DNA of 64,000 bases from Hathewaya massiliensis (lineage in GTDB: Bacteria > Bacillota > Clostridia > Clostridiales > Clostridiaceae), in assembly GCF_902143515.1 (NCBI RefSeq), contig NZ_CABFVD010000006.1:124001-188000 (forward strand), in the 5' to 3' direction. The notes below the pieces were generated by a model, which was given only the letters and a program-made list of their open reading frames with translations, had not been told where the DNA came from and searched no databases. Within the stretch, counting starts at the first letter, position 1; every line of letters starts with the position of its first letter. This document shows positions 1 through 8,812 of this stretch, one piece after another. The translations under genes and the position numbers were made by a program.

Positions 1-31
1 ACAATAACTTTTTTTACTAAAGGAGATTATT

Positions 32-376
32 ATGGAACATAAACATGTACACGGTGGAAAATATGTAGGCGAAAGATTAGATGGAAAAATGCATGGTGAA
101 GGAACTTTTTTATATAAGGATGGAAGCAAATATGTAGGTCAATGGGAAAATAACATGGCGCATGGACATGGTGTCCTAACTTGGGCATCTGGTGAAAAAT
201 ATGTGGGCTTCTGGAAAAACGACTTAAAACATGGCTACGGAATTTATATTTGGCCTGATGGAGAAACCTATGTAGGCGAATGGAAAGATGATTTAAAACA
301 TGGAAAAGGTATTTATACTTGGAGCGATGGAGAAAGCCATATGGGTGAATGGATAGAAGACGAAATAATTAAATAA
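32..376 (+). CDS. MORN-repeat protein
   Basis: This is a 114-residue protein made almost wholly of MORN repeats. Four full 23-residue units run from about residue 11 to 102, each opening YVGxW/R and carrying a central HGxG turn, and a fifth begins at HMGEW. MORN repeats form beta-hairpin rods that in other proteins bind lipid or protein. No enzyme domain is attached and there is no signal peptide or membrane segment, so a cytoplasmic binding or scaffold role is the most that can be inferred. An AAAGGAGATT ribosome site precedes the ATG. The gene stands alone, with a terminator directly after it and the convergent MFS gene beyond. Confidence 0.85.
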   Translation: MEHKHVHGGKYVGERLDGKMHGEGTFLYKDGSKYVGQWENNMAHGHGVLTWASGEKYVGFWKNDLKHGYGIYIWPDGETYVGEWKDDLKHGKGIYTWSDGESHMGEWIEDEIIK

Positions 377-390
377 GTAAAAAGCTTTTA

Positions 391-437
391 AAACATTTAT
401 AGGGACATGTAACTGCTCCTATAAATGTTTTTATTTT
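391..437 (+). terminator. Intrinsic terminator after MORN gene, probably bidirectional
   Basis: AAACATTTATAGG pairs with CCTATAAATGTTT and is followed by a T-rich run. It sits 15 bases past the MORN stop and just before the stop of the convergent MFS gene, so it may serve both. Confidence 0.75.
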
Positions 438-450
438 TTATAATTATTCT

Positions 451-1662
451 CTACTTCTGTGCTACCTTCATTCTTCCTACAATTAACTTAACCCATACTG
501 CACATAAAATTAAAATAATTCCTTGAATATAAAAAACCATTGCGCTACCTAGGTTATCATAAATTAAAGCTCCAACTATTGGTCCTAAAGCTGAAGCTAT
601 GCCTGCTATCATACTTCTTATACCATAGGTTACTCCCCCTGTATCTCTTCCACAAAATTCACTTGTCATAACACCCCATACTGGCGATACTATTATATCT
701 CCTAAGGAAATTATAGTATAAACTATGGTATAGATTAAAATCCCCTTAGAAAAGGGTATAAATAATGTAAATATAGCACTTATTAAAATTCCAATTGTCA
801 TCATATTTATATTCCCAAATTTATCACATAATTCTCCAAATTTTTGCGGGAAAATAATACTTAATAAAGCTGAAGGTATAAACATCATACTAATTTTACT
901 AATACTACTAGTTATATTGTCCCTTATATACACAAAAAATATAGGTGCTGTCATAGAGCTTAAAAAGCATATTGTAAAAGTAAATATAAGATAAATAATG
1001 AAATTCTTTTTAAATACCTCCTTTAAAAGATTTTTATTTATTTTTCTTTCTAATCTCACATTATTATTTTTATTTAAAGTCTCTTTACCGTATTTAAAAG
1101 CTTTATAAATTCCTAAAATCACAAACAAAGCATAAATTCCAAATATATAATTTATATTTTCTATTATTTGATTAAAATAAAGATTGAAGCCAATGAAACT
1201 TCCTAATAATTCACCTTTGTTTAATATCTGTTGAACTCCTCCGAAATTTTTACCCCTTTCATTACTGGTGCTTACATCTGATATCATAGTATCTAAACTT
1301 ATCCACATAAATGCAGCTGCTGCACTTTGTAAAATTCTACTTGCTAATATAAATTCATATGCTTTTCCTAAAAATAAAGTAATTAATGCACAAGCATATA
1401 ATATTCCACCAATTAAAATTCCAGTCTTTCTACCTCTTAAATCAATTAATTTCCCAACGAAAGGTTTTATTACTATAGTAATAACAGAAAATACTGTATA
1501 TATCATTGCCATTTCCATAGATGATGCCCCCATATCTATAGCATATATAGGTATCATAAATCCTATAAAGGATAAGGGAAAAGAAATATAATAAGCACCT
1601 TTAATAATTCCATTTAAATCTTCTATGCTTTTATTATTCTCCATAAAATCACTTACTTTCAT
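451..1662 (-). CDS. MFS transporter (probable drug or metabolite exporter)
   Basis: This 403-residue major facilitator has about twelve hydrophobic helices in two halves. The cytoplasmic loop after helix 2 carries the MFS signature GKLIDLRGRKTG (residues about 70-81), and the second half has a related loop, KFGELCDKFGNIN. Length and loop pattern match the arabinose-efflux/multidrug branch, but the substrate cannot be read from sequence. Two starts are possible, the first Met or Met7 (MENNKS), and neither has a strong ribosome site. The gene is monocistronic: a 260-bp gap with a dispersed repeat separates it from the upstream two-component genes. Confidence 0.85.
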   Translation of the reverse strand: MKVSDFMENNKSIEDLNGIIKGAYYISFPLSFIGFMIPIYAIDMGASSMEMAMIYTVFSVITIVIKPFVGKLIDLRGRKTGILIGGILYACALITLFLGKAYEFILASRILQSAAAAFMWISLDTMISDVSTSNERGKNFGGVQQILNKGELLGSFIGFNLYFNQIIENINYIFGIYALFVILGIYKAFKYGKETLNKNNNVRLERKINKNLLKEVFKKNFIIYLIFTFTICFLSSMTAPIFFVYIRDNITSSISKISMMFIPSALLSIIFPQKFGELCDKFGNINMMTIGILISAIFTLFIPFSKGILIYTIVYTIISLGDIIVSPVWGVMTSEFCGRDTGGVTYGIRSMIAGIASALGPIVGALIYDNLGSAMVFYIQGIILILCAVWVKLIVGRMKVAQK

Positions 1663-1729
1663 TTTAACTTTATAAACAGACTTTCTAGTTTTAGATTAAG
1701 CTTTTAATCCCGCTAAAGTTAAAAAACTA

Positions 1730-1810
1730 TTATCTGAGGAAGTACATGACCTTTACTCCAACTTTTAATAATATGAGAATATTAGAGTTGATAGTCCTGG
1801 GATAAAGTTC
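1730..1810. repeat. Dispersed repeat R, copy 1
   Basis: About 75-80 bases here align with 61857-61932. The shared core includes GAGAATATTAGA and TTGATAGTC (GAAAATATTAGA and CTGATAGTC in the other copy). Both copies are intergenic and read in the same orientation. No protein-coding reason for the similarity is visible, and the family is not one I can name. Confidence 0.6.
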
Positions 1811-1872
1811 TTAATGTAATTTTACCTATTATACTCATTTAGTACATCTATCTTAAGTAATGCTTTATGGCA

Positions 1873-1915
1873 TAAAAAATAGATCAAGAATCCTATAATC
1901 CTTGACCTATCTATT
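1873..1915 (-). terminator. Terminator of the response-regulator operon
   Basis: Read on the minus strand, AATAGAT...CAAGGAT pairs with the facing arm ATTCTTG/ATCTATT, with a small bulge, and is followed by six Ts. It lies just past the stop of the response regulator. Confidence 0.7.
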
Positions 1916-1922
1916 ACTTTAG

Positions 1923-2660
1923 TCACATATTTATATTATTTAAATACAGTGTTAGCTGAGTTCTATCTCTTACCCCTACTTTACTTAAAACCTTTGAAAG
2001 ATGATTTTTAACTGTTCCTTCTGATATAAATAATTTTTCTGCTATTTCCTTATTACTATATCCATCTGCTACTAAATAAGCAATTTCAGTTTCTCTCTCA
2101 GTTAATAGCCCATAAACACCTTCAATTTTCTTCTTTCTATTTGTATTTTCTTTTATTTTTTCTGATTTTCTTTTATTTATATTATTTTCATCTTCTATTA
2201 TCTTGTCTGACTTTTCCTTATTTACATTATTTTCATTGTACATGCTTGAAAATTCTTTTACTACTATGGATGCTATTTCAGGCTGAAGAAGAGTTTGTCC
2301 TTTATAAACAGTTCTTATAGCATTTACTATATACTCACTTTTAGAATCCTTTAACATATATCCATCTGCACCATTACTTAAAGCTTTAAATACATACTCA
2401 TCTTCCTTAAATGTAGTAAGTACAAGAATTCTAATTTCCCTATCTTTTTCTTTAATTATTCTAGTTGCTTCAACACCATCCATATTAGGCATACGTATAT
2501 CCATTAAAACTATATCAACTTTATTTTTAGCTACAAACTCTACAGCTTCTTGTCCATCAGCACATTCCCCACATATATTTATATCATCATGTAAACTTAG
2601 CATTAAAGAAAGTCCTTCTCTTATTATGGCTTGATCATCTACTATAAGAACATCAATCAA
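1923..2660 (-). CDS. NarL/LuxR-family response regulator
   Basis: This 245-residue DNA-binding response regulator is the output partner of the histidine kinase that overlaps it. The receiver domain (residues 1-120) shows the acidic pair in IVDDQ, the phospho-acceptor Asp in VLMDIRMPNMDG, the Thr in LVLTT and the Lys in GYMLKDS. A LuxR-type helix-turn-helix (about 182-240) contains LTERETEIAYLVADG and EGTVKNHLSKV. The linker is odd: about 45 residues of Lys, Asn and Glu with a near-duplicated NNVNKEKSDKI / NNINKRKSEKI. The start overlaps the kinase stop by four bases (ATGA), so translation is coupled. It is last in a WYL regulator-kinase-response regulator operon. Confidence 0.93.
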   Translation of the reverse strand: MIDVLIVDDQAIIREGLSLMLSLHDDINICGECADGQEAVEFVAKNKVDIVLMDIRMPNMDGVEATRIIKEKDREIRILVLTTFKEDEYVFKALSNGADGYMLKDSKSEYIVNAIRTVYKGQTLLQPEIASIVVKEFSSMYNENNVNKEKSDKIIEDENNINKRKSEKIKENTNRKKKIEGVYGLLTERETEIAYLVADGYSNKEIAEKLFISEGTVKNHLSKVLSKVGVRDRTQLTLYLNNINM

Positions 2661-3877
2661 AGTATCATCTCCATCTCTCTTGGTATGCTTATGTCCATCC
2701 TAAATCCCTTATTGGGTAAAGTTGTAAGTGCTACCTCTCCCCCAACTTCATCTATCCTATCAATAATTCCTTTTATACCATTACCATAAGTAATTTGCTC
2801 ACAACCTAATCCATTATCCTTCAATTTAATATGTATTTGATTATTTTGATCTGTGATTTCTATATTTATTTCAGTGGCTTGTCCATGTTTTATACTATTA
2901 GTTATAGACTCTTTGATGGTTCTATACAATATGTTTTCCACATAGGGCAATAAGTTTTCCACATTTTCTGAATATTTAAAGTGAATTTGTATATTATCTG
3001 TGACTATTATGTTAGATATAAGCTTATTAATAGACTCTATAAATCCATCTTCAGAGTTTTCTTTAAGCGAATATACAGTATTTCTTAATTCCATCATACT
3101 TTCTCTAGCTAAATTTTGTGATTTATTTAAAATTTCTTTTGCTTTCTGTGGATTATTTTCTATAATTTTATCCACAAATTCAAGTTGCATTATAAGTGCT
3201 GTAAGAGAATGTCCCAAGGAATCATGCATTTCACTAGCCATTCTATTTCTCTCATTTTTAATAGTCAATGATTGTACTTCTTTTGAATACTTTTCTAGCT
3301 TATTGTTAGCTTCCTCTAATTCATAATTGAGTTTTTTTACCTTTTGTTTTTCGTCACTTTGCTTCTTCATATAATAAATCATTCCAGCATTACTTAAATA
3401 CCAAAAACATAAGATTAAAACATCCAAGAACATTGCCTTATAAAGAACATTAGCTCCATATCTTATAAATATATGTATCATAATAGAAATTATATATAAG
3501 GAAAAATGAAAAATTAATAAGGGTTTACGATTCTTATTATAACAATAGAATATCTCACCTATACTATAATAATAATACATATATGTGTTTCCCCCCACAC
3601 AAACAATTAATATAGAAAGAATTATCGTTGAAAAAATATATGATATTACATAACTTCTCCTATTTTTATAAAAATTACTTATTCTAAGATAATCATTTAA
3701 AATTAAAATAATAAATAGAATTAAAATGAAACTCAAATTGTACACATTTGATTTATACTTACTATAAATGTCGCAGAATATAACAATTATTAATATTCTT
3801 TTTATAATCTCATATATGTCTAAGTTATTTAAGCTTCTTTTCAGAAACCCATTTACTATTCCTTTATTAAAAGACAC
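2657..3877 (-). CDS. Sensor histidine kinase, HisKA_3 (NarX/DesK-like)
   Basis: The N-terminal ~150 residues hold five or six membrane helices with no large outside domain, so the signal is probably sensed in or near the membrane. A coiled coil follows (ELEEANNKLEKYSKEVQSL), then the HisKA_3 dimerisation box with the phospho-acceptor His in EMHDSLGH, and a HATPase domain with its N-box in NSIKHGQ and a DNGLG motif. An open frame runs back to 3928 and would overlap the upstream gene. I prefer the GTG at 3877: it follows AAGGGGG at a workable distance, leaves 16 bases after the WYL gene stop, and gives 406 residues. It is a cognate pair with the overlapping response regulator. Confidence 0.9.
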   Translation of the reverse strand: MSFNKGIVNGFLKRSLNNLDIYEIIKRILIIVIFCDIYSKYKSNVYNLSFILILFIILILNDYLRISNFYKNRRSYVISYIFSTIILSILIVCVGGNTYMYYYYSIGEIFYCYNKNRKPLLIFHFSLYIISIMIHIFIRYGANVLYKAMFLDVLILCFWYLSNAGMIYYMKKQSDEKQKVKKLNYELEEANNKLEKYSKEVQSLTIKNERNRMASEMHDSLGHSLTALIMQLEFVDKIIENNPQKAKEILNKSQNLARESMMELRNTVYSLKENSEDGFIESINKLISNIIVTDNIQIHFKYSENVENLLPYVENILYRTIKESITNSIKHGQATEINIEITDQNNQIHIKLKDNGLGCEQITYGNGIKGIIDRIDEVGGEVALTTLPNKGFRMDISIPREMEMIL

Positions 3878-3893
3878 TTTTAAATTATCCCCC

Positions 3894-4889
3894 TTATGTT
3901 TCCGAATACATTTTCCTAGTATTCTCAATTTCCCTCTTTATTTCATCTACAAATTCAGGAGGTGAAGTTACCCTTACATTACTACCTTGACTTAAAACCC
4001 ACATTTTTATCCCTGTTCCATATACCTCTGCTTGGACTGAAAATACCCCTTCATGCTCATCTATTACTTCCGCTGTAGGTAACCTATCTAAAACTGGTTC
4101 AATAGAACTACCATAGAACTCAAAACTTATTTTCATAAGCTCTCCTGTATACATAAATTGAACTCTTTTTCTAAATTCACCATCTTCAAATCTTTTTGAG
4201 TCCTCTATGTGAAATTTCTCCCCAACTTTCTTATAGGTTTTAATCCTATCAACCCTAAATACCACTGGATCATCATATTTAGATTTATTAAAATATGCAA
4301 TCAAATAAAAATAATATTCTGAAAAAATTATAGCTACTGGTTTCAAGATTCTTTGAACTTCTCTGCCATTAGTTTTTGCATAATTTATTTCTATAATTTC
4401 TTTGTTTCTTATAAATTCACTAAGTTCCCATAGCTTTGATAGTAATCTACCATTATGTTGCAGAGGAACAAAATTAAACAATTCATTTCCTATAAGTTCT
4501 TCTACAGCTTTTCTTTGCTCACTACTTATTTCTCTTAATATAGATTTTACTAAATGATTTATTTCATCCTTACAAAAGGCTCTACTTTCTAATAATATTT
4601 TACTTATAGCTAGTACATCTTCTCTAGTTAAAATATCCTCTTCTTTTTTTGTAATGCAGTACCTCTTCTTCCTCCTTACATATTCTATATTCATATCACC
4701 TTTAGATTCCATATTATCTGCTAAATACATTCTAATATCTTCTATATCCCTCTGTATGGTTTTTGGATTTACATTAAAATATTCTGCCTCTTCCTTTTTA
4801 TTTATAGATTCCCCTTGCATTAATCTATCATATAAATCTAAAATCCTATTTACCTTACAATCCTTTTCTTCTACCAAAATTATCACCAT
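3894..4889 (-). CDS. HTH and WYL-domain transcriptional regulator
   Basis: This 331-residue regulator has a DeoR/HTH_11-type winged helix at residues about 15-65 (NVNPKTIQRDIEDIR), a WYL domain at about 155-235 with the EIINYAK and PVAIIFSEYYFYLIAY strands, and a WCX-type C-terminal region. WYL domains bind nucleic-acid ligands or other small molecules in several bacterial regulators; the ligand here is unknown. It is first in the operon with the two-component genes, so it may control them. Several starts are possible (ATG at 4889 or TTG four codons later) and none has a strong ribosome site. Confidence 0.85.
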   Translation of the reverse strand: MVIILVEEKDCKVNRILDLYDRLMQGESINKKEEAEYFNVNPKTIQRDIEDIRMYLADNMESKGDMNIEYVRRKKRYCITKKEEDILTREDVLAISKILLESRAFCKDEINHLVKSILREISSEQRKAVEELIGNELFNFVPLQHNGRLLSKLWELSEFIRNKEIIEINYAKTNGREVQRILKPVAIIFSEYYFYLIAYFNKSKYDDPVVFRVDRIKTYKKVGEKFHIEDSKRFEDGEFRKRVQFMYTGELMKISFEFYGSSIEPVLDRLPTAEVIDEHEGVFSVQAEVYGTGIKMWVLSQGSNVRVTSPPEFVDEIKREIENTRKMYSET

Positions 4890-4950
4890 CTATCTTTATT
4901 TTATATAAAATTATTATATTAATACTTAATATATATTTTTTCTTATATTT

Positions 4951-5182
4951 TACAATATAATTATACACAAGAATTCAATAACTTTAAATGCTATAATAAT
5001 CCTTTTTGGCTCTGTAGCTAAAGGAACTTTTAGAAAAGATAGTGATATTGATTTATGTATAATAAAAGATACCCTTGATAAAAGCAATTTTGCCCATAGC
5101 ATTAATAATACAGGAGTGAAAATATATGGTTGATACTTTGAGTTATAAAGATTGGATAGAAAAAGCAGTAGCTAAATTTTAG
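4951..5182 (+). pseudogene. Decayed MNT nucleotidyltransferase / HEPN toxin-antitoxin pair
   Basis: A start-less frame ending at TGA 5131-5133 reads ILFGSVAKGTFRKDSDIDLC. This is the GS-X10-DXD signature of small MntA-type nucleotidyltransferases, but the protein lacks its N-terminus and ends early. Overlapping its stop, an ATG at 5126 opens MVDTLSYKDWIEKAVAKF and stops at 5180-5182, which looks like the first residues of a HEPN-type partner. The ATGGTTGA overlap is the usual coupling of such pairs. The last bases now form one arm of a terminator for the opposite-strand lipoprotein gene. The rest of 4890-5239 holds only AT-rich upstream sequence for the WYL gene. An intact pair of the same broad class lies at 26877-27577. 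Confidence 0.65.
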
Positions 5183-5190
5183 CTACTGCT
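5159..5190 (-). terminator. Terminator of the DUF4352 lipoprotein gene
   Basis: AGCAGTAGCTAA and TTAGCTACTGCT pair perfectly over 12 bases with a three-base loop. The minus-strand reading then runs into five Ts. It lies 50 bases past the lipoprotein stop and overlaps the HEPN remnant on the other strand. Confidence 0.8.
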
Positions 5191-5239
5191 TAAACTTACA
5201 TCACACTTACTTTGTTGAAATATAGCAGATTTTATTTTT

Positions 5240-5737
5240 CTAATTTAATTTTATAATAATCTGCTCATCTTCCTTAAAAATATTATCTTTATACAACAAT
5301 TTTAATCCCTTATCCCCCTTTGGAGCTTCAAAAGCTAGTGTTCCTGTTATCTCTCCATTAGGTGCTAATTCACCAGAATTTAATGCTGTATCTTGATTTA
5401 TTGTTGTAAAACTTTCATCCGTTATTTGTCCCTTGCTATTTTGAATTTTAACACTTACTATAACAAATTCATTTCCTTCCTTTGGCTTATCAAAGTCACT
5501 TCCATTACTTATCTCTACTTTAGTTATGCTAAGATGCATCCCTTTTAATTCAACAGTTTCATTCGCTGCAAATTCTTTTTTTATTTCTTTTTCTTCCTTT
5601 GATTTATCTGTTTTTGTAGTTTCTTTTGAAGCCTCTTTTTTAGGTTCATCAGGACTTCCACACCCTACTAACCCACCTAATAAAGATAGCATAATCATTG
5701 CAGTAATTAATACACTTTTACAGTTTTTCATATCCAT
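5240..5737 (-). CDS. DUF4352-domain lipoprotein
   Basis: This 165-residue exported lipoprotein starts with a charged end and a hydrophobic stretch, ending in the lipobox LVGC with the acylated Cys at about residue 26. A Lys/Glu-rich linker follows. The C-terminal ~110 residues fit DUF4352, an immunoglobulin-like fold found in many Firmicute lipoproteins (NEFVIVSVKIQNSKG is typical). Its ligand and role are unknown. The ATG follows AAGGAGGATAT. It is transcribed away from a small membrane-protein gene 55 bases upstream on the same strand, so the two may be cotranscribed. Confidence 0.85.
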   Translation of the reverse strand: MDMKNCKSVLITAMIMLSLLGGLVGCGSPDEPKKEASKETTKTDKSKEEKEIKKEFAANETVELKGMHLSITKVEISNGSDFDKPKEGNEFVIVSVKIQNSKGQITDESFTTINQDTALNSGELAPNGEITGTLAFEAPKGDKGLKLLYKDNIFKEDEQIIIKLN

Positions 5738-5792
5738 ATATCCTCCTTGAAACTCATATAATATAAAATAATCAATGAAATTTTATTAAGCC

Positions 5793-6158
5793 CTATTTTT
5801 CTTCTATGTTCTTTTTACTATATAACTCTTTATTTTTAATTAGATGAAATATTAGTAATCCAGCGAATATTAAGTTTAAAACGGACCATATTTGTAAATC
5901 CGCAAAAATTCCTACGTTTACCATGCCAACTATCCCACCTAATACATAAAATACTATAGAAGTTATAACTAAACTCTTTTTATTTTTAGATACAAGCAAT
6001 ATAATTCCAGCAATTAACATACATACACTTAGGAACATTCCAGAGCCACCACTTCCAGTACTATCATTAGTAATAGCTTCTCCTAAGCCTGCAGCACAAG
6101 ATTGAAATGTAACAATAAAAAATAAAACAATACTTATAATCCCTAAAACTTTTTTCAT
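5793..6158 (-). CDS. Small membrane protein, function unknown
   Basis: This 121-residue protein has about four hydrophobic segments (roughly 3-22, 41-57, 63-82 and 88-107), a Gly/Ser-rich loop after the first and a charged tail. The first segment ends FQSC and could be read as a poor lipobox, but the position suits a membrane anchor better. I do not recognise a family. A GGGGGAG ribosome site precedes the ATG. It lies just upstream of the DUF4352 lipoprotein on the same strand, and a shared envelope role is only a guess. Confidence 0.7.
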   Translation of the reverse strand: MKKVLGIISIVLFFIVTFQSCAAGLGEAITNDSTGSGGSGMFLSVCMLIAGIILLVSKNKKSLVITSIVFYVLGGIVGMVNVGIFADLQIWSVLNLIFAGLLIFHLIKNKELYSKKNIEEK

Positions 6159-6467
6159 TTCTACTCCCCCGTTTAATAGTATTTTTATAAATATTTTACA
6201 TTGAGCTCATGTGAAAACACCTAAAAACGTCTCTCCCCTTAATCAAAGTAAAATACATTCTTTATATGTCTATTATAAGTATAACTATGGACACTTAATG
6301 TCTATGTATAAAAAATTTTATAAAATTTTTATACTTTTTATAGAAAAAAGTAATATAAATAAATACTTCTATAGTTAACATCTATTAGAAAAATACACTC
6401 TTAAAGTTTAAAATTAGAACATATAAATTTAAAAATATACAACAATAAACAAAGGGGGAATTATCTT
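6159..6467. promoter_or_regulatory. Divergent promoter region with an AT-rich palindrome
   Basis: This 309-bp gap between divergently transcribed genes must hold both promoters. The clearest structure is GTATAAAAA (6306-6314) facing TTTTTATAC (6326-6334), followed by a T-rich stretch. An AAAGGGGGAA ribosome site lies just before the methyltransferase ATG. I cannot assign a regulator or place the -35/-10 boxes with confidence. Confidence 0.4.
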
Positions 6468-7532
6468 ATGCATAAAGATGATGAAATGACACCGATAGAA
6501 AGAATGGAGGGTTTTCTTACAGGAAAATCAATTGATCGAAGTTTAGCAATGCCTTTTACAGTATCTATGGCAGGTAAAGCTGCTGGAATGACGCACAGAG
6601 AAAAGCGTAGCAGTGCAAAAAATCAAGCTATGGCTCAAGTTGCATGCTATGAAAGGTTTGGTCATGACCTTATGATTATGGAATATGGTCTACATGGTGT
6701 TGGAATTGCACTTGGTAGCAAAACAAATAATCCTGAAGATGCAGTGCCCGCATTAATAGAATATGCATTAAATGATTTAAATGATGTGGGGAAACTAGAC
6801 ATGTCAAAATTAGAATTAAAAAATGATCCTTGGTTTAAATTAAATTATGATGCTTGCCAAATTGCCTATGAAAAAACTAAAAATGAGGTTCCTATAGGAG
6901 TTTTAATATCAGGTCCATTTACAGCTGCTTCTAGTGTGTACAAGACTGAAAATTTTTTAAAAGCTACAAGAAAAAATCCTGAAAAAGTTCATGAACTACT
7001 TAGATTTTGTACTGAAGCTTTAAAAATGATTTGTAGAGAATTCGCAAAATTAGGAGCAGTTACTGTTATTTGTGATCCAATTGCGTCTGGTACCATTTTA
7101 AGAACTTCTCAATATAGGGAATTTGCTCTTCCTTATGCTAAAGAAATAATAAAATCTGTTCATGATGCAAAAGGTATGGTTTGTTACCACATTTGTGGTG
7201 ACACAAAAAATATGTTAACAGATATGCTGGAATCAGGTTGCAATATGATTAGTGTAGACAATAGAGTTGATTTAGAACATACTAAAAAAACTATTGGTGA
7301 TAAAATTTGTATCTTAGGTAATGTAGATCCTGTTCAAACACTTATGCTAGGAACCCCTGACAAAATAGATCTAGCAGTTAAAGAATGTTTTCAAAAAGCA
7401 TACGATAGTCCTTGTGGATATATTTTAGCCTCTGGATGTGATATATCACAAGCACCATTAGAAAATATTGATCAATTTATGGCTTCAGCAAGAAAATATG
7501 GCAAATGGCCTTTAAATCCTAGAAATTTTTAG
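6468..7532 (+). CDS. MtaA/CmuA-type methyltransferase (uroporphyrinogen decarboxylase superfamily)
   Basis: This 354-residue TIM-barrel protein belongs to the URO-D superfamily branch that moves methyl groups between corrinoid proteins and a thiol such as coenzyme M. The zinc-ligand pattern His-X-Cys appears in CYHICGDTKN (about residue 240) and the third ligand Cys in ILASGCDIS near the end, as in MtaA and MtbA. True heme-pathway decarboxylases lack this arrangement. No corrinoid protein or substrate methyltransferase gene lies nearby, so the partner must be elsewhere. The ATG follows AAAGGGGGAATTATCTT. It is probably a single-gene unit, although the helicase starts 92 bases later on the same strand. 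Confidence 0.82.
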   Translation: MHKDDEMTPIERMEGFLTGKSIDRSLAMPFTVSMAGKAAGMTHREKRSSAKNQAMAQVACYERFGHDLMIMEYGLHGVGIALGSKTNNPEDAVPALIEYALNDLNDVGKLDMSKLELKNDPWFKLNYDACQIAYEKTKNEVPIGVLISGPFTAASSVYKTENFLKATRKNPEKVHELLRFCTEALKMICREFAKLGAVTVICDPIASGTILRTSQYREFALPYAKEIIKSVHDAKGMVCYHICGDTKNMLTDMLESGCNMISVDNRVDLEHTKKTIGDKICILGNVDPVQTLMLGTPDKIDLAVKECFQKAYDSPCGYILASGCDISQAPLENIDQFMASARKYGKWPLNPRNF

Positions 7533-7624
7533 AATCCCTTTTCTTGATATTAGTTATGAATGTATGATATCATTAAGTCTTACTAATAATATAAATAATG
7601 ATGTAAAATGAAGGGAACTAAATA

Positions 7625-8737
7625 ATGAATTTTAAAGACTTAAATATTAATGATAATATAATAAAAAAATTAAAATCCATGGGTATTACTGAACCAACTG
7701 CAATTCAACAAGAGTGTATAGGACATATTAAAGAAGAAAGAGATGTTATAGCCGAATCTCAAACTGGTACTGGCAAAACTCTTGCATTTTTACTTCCTGT
7801 CTTTGAAAATATTGTACCTGATATAAATGAAATTCAAGTATTAATCATAACTCCTACAAGAGAGCTAGCAATTCAAATAACTGAAGAGGCTATGAAACTT
7901 AAGGAAGCTAAAGATATAAATATCTTATCAGCATATGGTGGAAAAGACATAGGCTCTCAAATAAAAAAGCTAAAGAAAAGCATTCACTTAATTATAGCAA
8001 CACCTGGCAGACTTCTAGATCACATATCCAGAGGGACAATTGATATTAGCAAATTAAAAACAATAATATTAGATGAAGCTGACCAATTACTCCTTATGGG
8101 ATTTAAAAATGAGATTGAAACTATTATAAGTAAAACATCTAAAAAACGCCAAACATTATGTTTTTCTGCAACTATGAACTCAGAAGTTAAAAAACTAGCC
8201 TATAGACATACAAAAGATCCTATAATGGTTTCTATTAAAAAAGAAGAAATTACTCTTAGTAATATTAAACAAGAAGTAATAGAAACCACGGATAGAAATA
8301 AACGAGATGATCTATGCAAGGTTTTAGAAGAAGATAATCCATTTATGGCTATTATATTTTGTAGAACAAAAAGGCGTGCAGATGAACTTGAATTAGCTAT
8401 TTATAAAAAAGGGTTTAATTGTGTTAAAATACATAGTGATATTCCTCAACCCAAACGTGAAAGAATAATGAAATCTTTTAGAAATGCAGATATTCAATAT
8501 TTAATAGCTACAGATGTGGCATCTAGAGGATTAGATATAAGCGGAGTTAGTCATATATATAATTACGATATTCCTGAATCTCCTGAAATCTACATACATC
8601 GTATTGGAAGAACAGGAAGAGCTGGTGAAGAAGGATACACCTGTGTTTTTGTAACAGATAAGGATAAGAAAACCCTAGAAAATATAGAGAAGGCTATAGA
8701 CTTCAAAATACCTAGAAGAAATTTAACTGCTAAATAA
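7625..8737 (+). CDS. DEAD-box ATP-dependent RNA helicase
   Basis: This 370-residue core helicase remodels RNA using ATP. The motifs occur in order: Q motif (GITEPTAIQQ), motif I (SQTGTGKT), Ia (PTREL), Ib (TPGR), II (DEAD, residues about 150-153), III (SAT), then the second RecA domain with ATDVASRGLD and HRIGRTGRAG. It stops shortly after motif VI and lacks the C-terminal RNA-binding tail of DbpA/CshA, so it is a minimal helicase. A role in cold-shock, ribosome assembly or mRNA decay is typical of the family but not shown here. The ribosome site is weak (AAGGGAACTAAATA). Confidence 0.93.
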   Translation: MNFKDLNINDNIIKKLKSMGITEPTAIQQECIGHIKEERDVIAESQTGTGKTLAFLLPVFENIVPDINEIQVLIITPTRELAIQITEEAMKLKEAKDINILSAYGGKDIGSQIKKLKKSIHLIIATPGRLLDHISRGTIDISKLKTIILDEADQLLLMGFKNEIETIISKTSKKRQTLCFSATMNSEVKKLAYRHTKDPIMVSIKKEEITLSNIKQEVIETTDRNKRDDLCKVLEEDNPFMAIIFCRTKRRADELELAIYKKGFNCVKIHSDIPQPKRERIMKSFRNADIQYLIATDVASRGLDISGVSHIYNYDIPESPEIYIHRIGRTGRAGEEGYTCVFVTDKDKKTLENIEKAIDFKIPRRNLTAK

Positions 8738-8739
8738 CA

Positions 8740-8794
8740 AAGTATAAGAACTATTTAAAAATTATCTTATAATCAGCTGAAGTTCCTTATACTT
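8740..8794 (+). other. Hairpin after the helicase gene plus a 20-bp direct repeat
   Basis: AAGTATAAGAACT (8740-8752) pairs with AGTTCCTTATACTT (8781-8794). The 20-mer CTAAATAACAAAGTATAAGA occurs at 8730-8749, over the helicase stop, and again at 8795-8814, where it abuts the left end of repeat copy A. No T-tract follows, so termination here is doubtful. Confidence 0.55.
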
Positions 8795-8812
8795 CTAAAT
8801 AACAAAGTATAA

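Noticed and set aside
1268-1591. Plus-strand open frames opposite the MFS, pyk, dnaE and other genes
   Set aside because: They have no ribosome sites or recognisable domains and lie opposite clear genes; they are shadows of AT-poor coding sequence.
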